DNA of 5,167 nucleotides, taken from the NCBI GenBank assembly GCA_018969455.1, contig JAGWYI010000328.1, positions 1 through 5,167 of the forward strand. Reading direction: 5' to 3'. The stretch's first letter is position 1; each line of letters opens with the position of its first letter. The notes under the pieces are model-generated. The model searched no databases, was not told the origin of the DNA, and was given only the letters and a program-made list of their open reading frames with translations. This DNA is from Bacteroidota bacterium. Its GTDB lineage: Bacteria > Bacteroidota > Bacteroidia > Chitinophagales > Saprospiraceae. The translations under genes were made by a program, and so were the position numbers. Shown one piece after another: positions 1 to 5,167 of this stretch.

Positions 1-79
1 CTATGCTATTGGTTATCCTTAATTGGGAAATAAAATTTTGAATAATTTACTGCTATCATGATAACATGTCTTTTTTTCG

Positions 80-1906
80 TCACTCCACCTTCAACAACCT
101 TCCTGTGGAAGCACCTTTTTCTCCTTCAATGGTCATGGTATAAATTCCGCGGGGCAAATGCGCGCCGTTGAACTGTAAGTGATGCAAACCAGCGGGCAGG
201 TCGGAAATGCGTTCTTGCCAAACGATTTTCCCATTTGTGTCATTTAAATGCAGATACACCGAACCCGCTTTCCGCGTGGCAAATTGCAACACAACTTGCT
301 CCAGAAACGGGTTGGGAAACAAGGACAAGTTTACAATGTCTTGTCCAAATGAAGCATGCACACTGCTGGTGATGCTCGAATTGGGTGCAAGCGGCGGGTA
401 CATACCACCTGTTGTTGCCGTTCCGGCGTCGAGGTGCCGGGTGCCGCGCTGGGTGCCCCAACTGGCGCCGATGCTGGATGTATACGGCTTTTTCGATATG
501 TCGGATACAAACACATAATCGGCTTGCGCGCGCTCGGGCGTGAGGTCGAGGATGAAGTAGCCGTGTTGTTGCAAATCGACAAATTTCACGTGCGGGTTGA
601 GGGTTTGTACAAACGCAGGCGGTACGGCCAATCCGCCATTGGCTGAAGTGATGCTGGTGGCTACGAATTCTACCGCGGCCGAATTGGCGCCGGTGGATGC
701 AATGTAATTTGTATACGGCAGATCATTGGCCCAGGCGGTATGTATGTCGCCGGTGAGCACCACGGCGTTGCTGATGCTGTCGTTGACAAGAAAATCGAAC
801 AAGCGCTTGCGTTGGGCGGGATAGCCGTCCCACTGGTCGGGGTTGAGGATGTTGCCGAAAGCGGTGAGTGGTGCGACCATCACCTGTTGGCCCAGGATGT
901 TCCATTTGGCGGTGCTGGCTTTTAGTCCGCCGGTGAGCCAGTTGTATTGTTCTGCACTGATGATGGTGCGGCTGGTGTCGGTGGTGGCAGGGTCGCTTGC
1001 GGCGAGTTGTGTGTTGCGGCCTTCGAGCCGGGTATCGAGCATAAAGAGTTCGGCAAGGTCGCCGAAATCGAATTTTCTGTAAATCTGCCCTTCGGCGCTG
1101 ACGTTTTCGCGGATGGGCATCCACTCTAAATAGGCTTCCTTGCCGGCGGCTTTGCGGGCTTCCCAGGGACCTTCGGTGGCGGGCTGGTGGTTTTCGGCGC
1201 CACCCGTCCAGGAATTGTTGGCGGTTTCGTGGTCGTCCCACACGGCGATCATGGGCAGTTGTTGCTGCATGAAACGCAGATCGGGGTCGAGTTTGTACAG
1301 GGAATGGCGCAAGCGGTAATCGGAGAGGGTGATGATTTCGTTGGCTGGCACGTGGTTCCGATCACTCAGGGCCGATCCGGCGGCATATTCATAAATGTAA
1401 TCGCCCAGGTGCAGGGCGATGTCGACCGTATTGCGTTGGGCCATGTCGCGGTAGGCGTGGTAATAGCCGTTCTGGTAATCGGCGCAAGACATGACAGCGA
1501 AGCGCAGGTGTTCCACATGTCCTTGCGGGAGGGTGCGGGTGCGCCCGATGATAGATTTATGTCCTTGATAATCAAACTGATAGTAATACCAACTGTTGGG
1601 TTGAAGCTGGGTAGCGTCTACCTTGACGGTGTAGTCTCGGTAGGGTCCGGCGCCTGCTGTACCGCTGTTGACGATTTGGGTGAGCGCGGTATCTTTGGCG
1701 ATAATCCAGTGTAGTTGCAGGGTGTCCAGTGGCACATCGAGGGTGACGCGGGTCCAGAGCAGCACGCTGGTGGGGAGTGGATCTCCGGAGGCTACGCCGT
1801 GGTAAAAGGGCGCGAGGGTACTGTCGGGCATGGAGCGCAGGTTTTGGGCCTGGGCACAAGCGCCTGAAAATAAAAGGAATATGGGTAAAAAGCGGCTGAT
1901 ATGCAT
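80..1906 (-). CDS. Secreted PhoD-like metallophosphatase with T9SS C-terminal sorting domain
   Basis: Predicted alkaline phosphatase D family enzyme, hydrolysing phosphomono- or phosphodiesters outside the cell. Residues 1-20 form a Sec-type signal peptide (basic start, hydrophobic 6-16, likely cleavage after AQA at 20). Next comes the PhoD N-terminal domain with HGVASGDP (36-43) and VLLWTRV (48-54). The metallophosphatase domain carries the expected metal-site motifs: SCADY (140-144, with C141), HLGDYIYEY (166-174, with D169 and Y170), WDDHE (223-227) and TGDIHTAW (385-392), closing with QQHGYF near 446-451. In the family these bind an iron-calcium centre. Residues about 527-608 are a T9SS type A sorting domain: LFPNPF (529-534), NGKIVW (558-563) and LPRGIYT (584-590). 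Bacillus PhoD uses a twin-arginine signal; no RR motif is present here, consistent with Sec export followed by T9SS secretion and surface anchoring. The start is the first in-frame ATG before the signal peptide. No frameshift is seen. Family is confident; substrate is not determined. It lies 97 bases downstream of the 2004-2984 gene on the same strand. Confidence 0.95.
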   Translation of the reverse strand: MHISRFLPIFLLFSGACAQAQNLRSMPDSTLAPFYHGVASGDPLPTSVLLWTRVTLDVPLDTLQLHWIIAKDTALTQIVNSGTAGAGPYRDYTVKVDATQLQPNSWYYYQFDYQGHKSIIGRTRTLPQGHVEHLRFAVMSCADYQNGYYHAYRDMAQRNTVDIALHLGDYIYEYAAGSALSDRNHVPANEIITLSDYRLRHSLYKLDPDLRFMQQQLPMIAVWDDHETANNSWTGGAENHQPATEGPWEARKAAGKEAYLEWMPIRENVSAEGQIYRKFDFGDLAELFMLDTRLEGRNTQLAASDPATTDTSRTIISAEQYNWLTGGLKASTAKWNILGQQVMVAPLTAFGNILNPDQWDGYPAQRKRLFDFLVNDSISNAVVLTGDIHTAWANDLPYTNYIASTGANSAAVEFVATSITSANGGLAVPPAFVQTLNPHVKFVDLQQHGYFILDLTPERAQADYVFVSDISKKPYTSSIGASWGTQRGTRHLDAGTATTGGMYPPLAPNSSITSSVHASFGQDIVNLSLFPNPFLEQVVLQFATRKAGSVYLHLNDTNGKIVWQERISDLPAGLHHLQFNGAHLPRGIYTMTIEGEKGASTGRLLKVE

Positions 1907-1909
1907 GGG

Positions 1910-1998
1910 TACAGAAAGGGTATGCGCGGTGGCGAAGGATGGGCGAAGATGCCGATTTTTTAATTAAAATCCCAGGCCGCCGCGCATAAGTTTCTGTA
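1910..1998. repeat. Long imperfect inverted repeat filling the intergenic gap
   Basis: The left arm 1910-1933 and the right arm 1976-1998 are inverted copies. Outer blocks of 8 bases (TACAGAAA against its complement at 1991-1998) and inner blocks of 13 bases (1921-1933 against 1976-1988) match at 20 of 21 positions. An asymmetric internal loop of GGG against AG separates the blocks. The 42-base spacer is AT-rich in its middle and contains the 12-base palindrome ttttaattaaaa at 1958-1969. In plus-strand RNA the single mismatch would be a U-G wobble; in minus-strand RNA, the sense of both flanking genes, it is A-C. In the minus transcript the stem starts 5 bases after the upstream stop codon and ends 3 bases before the phosphatase ATG. 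It could be a processing or attenuating hairpin, a protein-binding DNA dyad or a small non-autonomous element. No U-tract marks it as an ordinary terminator and no target duplication is evident. Confidence 0.8.
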
Positions 1999-2003
1999 AA
2001 GTT

Positions 2004-2984
2004 CTATTCCTGCATCACGAGGAGGTCTACGTTCCAGAGGCCTTCATCTCCCCATGGGTAGCAAACAACTGCAAGTTTTAATCCGGTTTTAAGTTTGTTT
2101 TCATCCAGGACATGCCAGGTTTCCGCATTCAGGCCAATCACTTTCTGTGCGTTACCGGGCTCCAGGGAATAGTCATCTGGCAGGTATTCTTTAAAGAGGC
2201 CACCCAGTTCGAGCGCCCAGTTGGCTGCATAATCGGGATCGAGTCCATCAACCAGATTGTTACAAATCCACCATTTGCCATTATCGCCCTGAAAGAGCGA
2301 GGCCGATTTGGCAACGCTGAGGGGCGCCAGGCAGCGGCGATAAGCCGGATTGGTTTCCAGGGATTTACCTTTAATGGAATGAAATTCATCGCCATGTGCG
2401 TCGATTTGTTTGCCCAAGGATCCAAAAAAGCGCGCTTGTTCTTCGAGCGGCCAGCTGGTTGGAAACGAAAGATGGGCGTACATTTTTTGATTTTCAGGCA
2501 GCTTAAACATATCCGATCCTTCCCATTCAGATCCGGGAAGGTTGGAGGCAACAACGAGTTTGTTGTCATATGCCCAGGCAATGGTGAGTACTTTTTCGTT
2601 CATGCTGAGAATCCATTGATCGGATTCTCCGGGGTAATTGGATGGGCCCAGCATTTCAAAAGCGGCGTCACGTCGAACCCTGTCGTCGGAAAACTCCAGG
2701 ATGAATTCGTAAAGGGGGGCGTTCCCATCGGCGTCGAAAAAGTAGGTGATGTTGTTCAATCCGCTTTGATTGATGCTGTCTACAGCTTCAATGCGGAAGC
2801 CTCGGGAGCGGTCAATTGCCGTAATTTGCGGTTTGTTGGCCAAAACTTCTTTTTCAGAAACTCCCATGGTGATGCCGTCCATGTTGGAGGCAACGGTGTG
2901 TATCGTTTGCGACACACTGAACTGTGGCTGACCCGGCATAAAAGCCATAGCCATCCACGCGAGTGGAAAGAGCATGAAGCGCAT
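2004..2984 (-). CDS. Hypothetical exported protein, 326 residues
   Basis: I do not recognise this protein. The N-terminus looks like a Sec signal peptide: R2, then a hydrophobic, Met-rich stretch at about 3-16, then a Pro/Gln-rich turn. There is no lipobox and no second membrane segment, so it is probably periplasmic or exported. No T9SS sorting domain is visible at the C-terminus, which ends in VDLLVMQE. Residues 37-53 (GITMGVSEKEVLAN and following) resemble the 'G-M-s-x-x-E-V' turn-helix seen in several small envelope proteins, but this is only a weak analogy. The remainder is soluble, rich in aromatic and acidic residues (for example KWWICNN at 237-243 and CYPWGDEGLW at 308-317), with three cysteines (218, 241, 308). 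The ATG at 2984 is the most upstream one giving the signal peptide; an alternative ATG at codon 4 would shorten it. A nearly full-length antisense frame exists, but the export signal and the promoter-like element favour this strand. Confidence 0.8.
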   Translation of the reverse strand: MRFMLFPLAWMAMAFMPGQPQFSVSQTIHTVASNMDGITMGVSEKEVLANKPQITAIDRSRGFRIEAVDSINQSGLNNITYFFDADGNAPLYEFILEFSDDRVRRDAAFEMLGPSNYPGESDQWILSMNEKVLTIAWAYDNKLVVASNLPGSEWEGSDMFKLPENQKMYAHLSFPTSWPLEEQARFFGSLGKQIDAHGDEFHSIKGKSLETNPAYRRCLAPLSVAKSASLFQGDNGKWWICNNLVDGLDPDYAANWALELGGLFKEYLPDDYSLEPGNAQKVIGLNAETWHVLDENKLKTGLKLAVVCYPWGDEGLWNVDLLVMQE

Positions 2985-3009
2985 ATTAAAAGTAGATTTT
3001 GGATGAAAC

Positions 3010-3027
3010 GTAGTACAAAATTACTAC
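3010..3027. promoter_or_regulatory. Perfect 18-base dyad, candidate operator
   Basis: GTAGTA and TACTAC flank a 6-base spacer (caaaat), giving a perfect dyad with 6-base arms. It lies 26-43 bases upstream of the leftward gene's ATG at 2984 and encloses the -7-like element at 3016-3023, so a bound protein could block that promoter. Dyads of this size arise by chance several times in 5 kb, so only the position makes it notable. Confidence 0.3.
3016..3023 (-). promoter_or_regulatory. Possible Bacteroidota -7 element for the leftward genes
   Basis: Read on the minus strand this is TAATTTTG, a full match to the TAnnTTTG -7 consensus of Bacteroidota. It is 31 bases upstream of the start codon at 2984, implying a short leader of roughly 25 bases. 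No TTG is found at the usual 19-base distance upstream; the nearest is about 30 bases away, so only half of the promoter is supported. Confidence 0.4.
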
Positions 3028-3095
3028 CTTGAAGGATACATACCGCATTTTATCAATATTCGTCCGCTATCTGTCATATTTAACCGTATTTTTAT

Positions 3096-3125
3096 TTGGC
3101 ATCTAATTTGTCGGTTGTATGTTTT
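3096..3125 (+). promoter_or_regulatory. Candidate Bacteroidota promoter for the kinase-receiver operon
   Basis: TTG at 3096-3098 is followed after exactly 19 bases by TATGTTTT at 3118-3125. This matches the phylum's TTG-N19-TAnnTTTG pattern except for the final G of the -7 box. Transcription would start near 3130, giving a leader of about 50 bases before the kinase ATG at 3181. The leader ends in an A-rich run (ttaaaaa) directly before the ATG, as is common where Shine-Dalgarno sites are not used. Confidence 0.5.
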
Positions 3126-3180
3126 CGAACCCTAAGCGCTGTACTTAATAAATGCTTTTCATGTTTTTAGATGTTAAAAA

Positions 3181-4677
3181 ATGGCTGAATATAATAATTT
3201 GCCCCAAATGAAGGCAGATGTAGCACATTGCACTGTTTTGCTGAACCGGAATGGTTTGAATGATTTGCCGGTATTTACCCAAAATGCGCTCGGGCGTTTT
3301 GTTTTTATCAATGGGCCTATGGGAAATTTACTGGCACTGCCTGCGGAGGATAAAGCAACGCTGCATGGATTATCAGATTTTTGCCAGTTGAAAGATCGGG
3401 AAAGGTTGGAGGCACATTTTCAAAAGGTGTTATCTGGCATTGTAGATGTAGTTAAATGGGTTGGAATTTTCGGAGCGAATCAAAAGGCTGCGTTTATTGA
3501 TATTACCAGCTTGCCGATTCAGGAAAATGGAAAGATCGTAGGGGTAACAGGGATTGTACAAGATGTTACCGGACTGGTTGAAGAAGAAAATGCACTGAGG
3601 GAAAGCAGTTTACTGCATAATCAAATACAAAAAATGGCGCATTTGGGGTATTGGACCTGGGATGTGCACATCAATAAAGTAATCTGGTCGGACGAGCTGT
3701 TCAAGATATACGGATTGGATAAGGACCGATTTAAGGCAACATTTGAAGGATATCTGGATTTATTGCATCCAGACGACCGGGAAACTACCAAACAGGTGGT
3801 ATTGAATGCCCTCCAAACCGGAGAAGATGCCATTTTTGAAGAGCGTATTGTACGGCCTAATGGCGAATTGCGTTATTTGAAGTCCTGGGCCGCTGTTACC
3901 CGGGATGTAGAAGGCGTCCCGATAAAAATGTTTGGAGCTTGTTTGGATATCACAGAAGGCAAAGTGGTGCGAAAGGAACTTCAAAGGCTGGTAGATGAAC
4001 TAACCAAAACCAACAATGACCTGCAACAATTTTCCTATATCACTTCACACAATTTGCGTGGACCGGTAACCAACCTGATTTCTATGACAGAACTAATTGA
4101 TTTGGAGACCATTTCAGATGCGCGAAATTTGAGTTTGATTAAAGGAATTCAGGCGTCTTCCAGTCAATTAAATGAAACCTTGAATGATTTGATTAATATT
4201 TTGATTATAAAAAGCAGCCCCAACCTGCCCATGGAGGAAATTGATTTGGCGTCAGTTTGTGAACGGGTTTTGAAGTCGATTGCCTGTAAGATTGAAGCAG
4301 CGCGTGCTCAATTTCAAATTGATTTTGAAGGGGCTCCAACCCTGCGGTTTAATGTAGCGTACTTGGAGAGTATCCTGTTGAATCTTTGCTCTAATGCACT
4401 TAAATATGCCAGTCCGCATAGAGACCCTGTGGTTTTGATCAAAAGCGCCCGGCAAAACAAACAAACCATTTTAACCTTTACCGACAATGGCATAGGCATG
4501 AACATGAACAAGGTTCGGGATCGAATTTTTGGATTGCATCAGCGTTTCCACAATCATCCCGACAGCAAAGGCATTGGATTGTATTTGATACACGCCCAAC
4601 TAAGCACCCTTGGCGGCTCTATTTCGGTTGATAGCCAGGAGGATATAGGTACAACATTCACCCTGGTTTTCAATTAA
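3181..4677 (+). CDS. Cytosolic PAS sensor histidine kinase
   Basis: A 498-residue histidine kinase that should autophosphorylate and pass the phosphate to a receiver, most likely the one encoded next to it. There is no signal peptide and no membrane segment, so it senses an internal cue. A first, diverged PAS-like region spans about 30-130 (GRFVFIN at 38-44, ending GIVQDVT at 124-130). A clearer PAS_3-type domain spans about 152-260 (GYWTWD at 156-161, LLHPDDR at 194-200, RPNGELRYLK at 225-234, LDIT at 255-258). A short coiled-coil linker leads to the dimerisation domain at about 275-345, with H-box SHNLRGP and phosphoacceptor H290. The ATPase domain at about 388-498 has an N-box with N401 and N405, a G1 box DNGIGM (435-440) and a G2 box SKGIGLYL (462-469). 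All catalytic motifs are intact. The ligand of the PAS domains cannot be read from sequence. Other ATGs just upstream are out of frame. The gene is less GC-rich than the phosphatase gene. Confidence 0.95.
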   Translation: MAEYNNLPQMKADVAHCTVLLNRNGLNDLPVFTQNALGRFVFINGPMGNLLALPAEDKATLHGLSDFCQLKDRERLEAHFQKVLSGIVDVVKWVGIFGANQKAAFIDITSLPIQENGKIVGVTGIVQDVTGLVEEENALRESSLLHNQIQKMAHLGYWTWDVHINKVIWSDELFKIYGLDKDRFKATFEGYLDLLHPDDRETTKQVVLNALQTGEDAIFEERIVRPNGELRYLKSWAAVTRDVEGVPIKMFGACLDITEGKVVRKELQRLVDELTKTNNDLQQFSYITSHNLRGPVTNLISMTELIDLETISDARNLSLIKGIQASSSQLNETLNDLINILIIKSSPNLPMEEIDLASVCERVLKSIACKIEAARAQFQIDFEGAPTLRFNVAYLESILLNLCSNALKYASPHRDPVVLIKSARQNKQTILTFTDNGIGMNMNKVRDRIFGLHQRFHNHPDSKGIGLYLIHAQLSTLGGSISVDSQEDIGTTFTLVFN

Positions 4678-4684
4678 ACTGACC

Positions 4685-5107
4685 ATGATTCCCATTGTAA
4701 TGTGCATCGATGACGATGCTATGGTGCATTTGTTATGCAATCTGATTTTTAAAGAAACCGGATTCTGTCAAGACTTGATTGTATGTGCCAACGGCGAGGA
4801 GGCACTTTCATACTTTAATCGGGAACTTGGTAAAGATATGGCGCTGCGCCAATGGCCCGATTTGATTTTTTTAGATATCAACATGCCGATTTTGGATGGT
4901 TGGGGCTTTTTGGAGGCCTATATTGAAAATTTTGCACCCAAAAGACCGCAGACCCGGGTCATGATGCTTTCCTCAACGGTAGACCCCAACGACCGTTTGC
5001 GGGCGCTCCTGTATGGGATTGTCTTAGATTTTCTGGAAAAGCCGGTTTCCAAAAAAATGGTTTCAAACCTGAAGATGCATCCGGATTTGGCGCATTTTTT
5101 TATTTAA
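4685..5107 (+). CDS. Stand-alone CheY-like response regulator receiver
   Basis: A single receiver domain of 140 residues with no output domain. The acidic pocket is D9 and D10 (IDDD at 8-11), the phosphoacceptor is D64 in FLDINMP (62-68), the switch Ser/Thr is S96 in MLSST (94-98), and the conserved lysine is K119 in EKP (118-120). All residues needed for phosphorylation are present. It starts 7 bases after the kinase stop codon in a different frame, so the two are surely co-transcribed and probably a cognate pair. With no DNA-binding or enzymatic domain, it would work by protein-protein contact or as a phosphate carrier in a relay, as single-domain receivers do in related bacteria. No output partner is encoded in the window. 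No Shine-Dalgarno is visible before the ATG. The C-terminal tail after the last helix is short (ends AHFFI). Confidence 0.95.
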   Translation: MIPIVMCIDDDAMVHLLCNLIFKETGFCQDLIVCANGEEALSYFNRELGKDMALRQWPDLIFLDINMPILDGWGFLEAYIENFAPKRPQTRVMMLSSTVDPNDRLRALLYGIVLDFLEKPVSKKMVSNLKMHPDLAHFFI

Positions 5108-5167
5108 CTCAAGTTGTGACCTATTAGGAAACTTCGACAAATAAAAAGACCTCCGTTAATTTGGGTT

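Noticed and set aside
54..63. TATCATGATA palindrome downstream of the phosphatase gene, considered as part of a terminator
   Set aside because: It is only a 10-base self-complementary sequence with no loop and no following T-run in the minus direction, so it is too weak to call.
723..1241. A 172-residue minus-strand open frame in another frame of the phosphatase gene
   Set aside because: Arg-, His- and Pro-rich translation typical of an out-of-frame reading of a GC-rich gene.
1187..1714. A 175-residue plus-strand open frame inside the phosphatase gene, rich in Val and Gly
   Set aside because: It is codon-aligned antisense to strongly supported PhoD motifs and lies in the GC-rich part of the gene, where stop codons are rare on the other strand.
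1850..1906. Lipoprotein signal for the phosphatase (Cys at residue 17)
   Set aside because: The residues before C17 are S-G-A, not a proper lipobox with Leu at -3. An AQA signal peptidase I site follows directly, and T9SS type A substrates normally use that route.
2112..3032. A 306-residue open frame on the plus strand, antisense to the exported-protein gene
   Set aside because: It is codon-aligned with the minus-strand gene and so reflects that gene's avoidance of TTA, CTA and TCA codons. Its translation is rich in Phe, Gly, Arg and His with no recognisable domain, and it has no promoter-like element. The minus-strand reading has a signal peptide.
3104..3110. TAATTTG as an alternative -7 element for the kinase operon
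   Set aside because: It has one base too few between TA and TTTG; the TTG-N19-TATGTTTT arrangement at 3096-3125 fits better.
5111..5135. AAGTT...AACTT with CCTATTAGG inside, after the receiver gene, considered as a terminator
   Set aside because: The inner stem would have a one-base loop and the outer stem is only five AT-rich pairs; no U-tract follows. The operon may also continue past the window.

Overview
The window looks like a chromosomal segment of a Bacteroidota bacterium. The evidence is a type IX secretion (T9SS) C-terminal sorting domain on a secreted phosphatase, A-rich leaders instead of Shine-Dalgarno sites, promoter-like matches to the TTG-N19-TAnnTTTG pattern of this phylum, and a soluble PAS kinase with an SHNLRGP-type H-box. 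A Saprospiria or Chitinophagia member is plausible, but the sequence alone does not decide this.

There are four genes in two divergent pairs. On the minus strand, an unrecognised exported protein of 326 residues (2004-2984) is followed by a PhoD-type metallophosphatase of 608 residues (80-1906) with a Sec-type signal peptide and a T9SS sorting domain. The 97-base gap between them is almost filled by a long imperfect inverted repeat (1910-1998), whose stem ends three bases before the phosphatase start codon. On the plus strand, a cytosolic sensor kinase with two PAS regions (3181-4677) is followed after 7 bases by a stand-alone receiver protein (4685-5107). These two form an obvious operon and probably a phosphotransfer pair.

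The 196-base divergent region (2985-3180) holds a reasonable promoter candidate for the kinase operon and a -7-like element inside a perfect 18-base dyad for the leftward gene. Both flanks (1-79 and 5108-5167) are short, AT-rich and contain no gene or convincing terminator that I can see.

The leftward pair would act at or outside the cell surface (organic phosphate or phosphodiester hydrolysis, plus an unknown exported partner), and the rightward pair is intracellular signalling. Nothing links the pairs functionally: the receiver has no DNA-binding domain. I see no mobile element, defence system, CRISPR array or RNA gene. The least ordinary signal is the inverted repeat between the two leftward genes.
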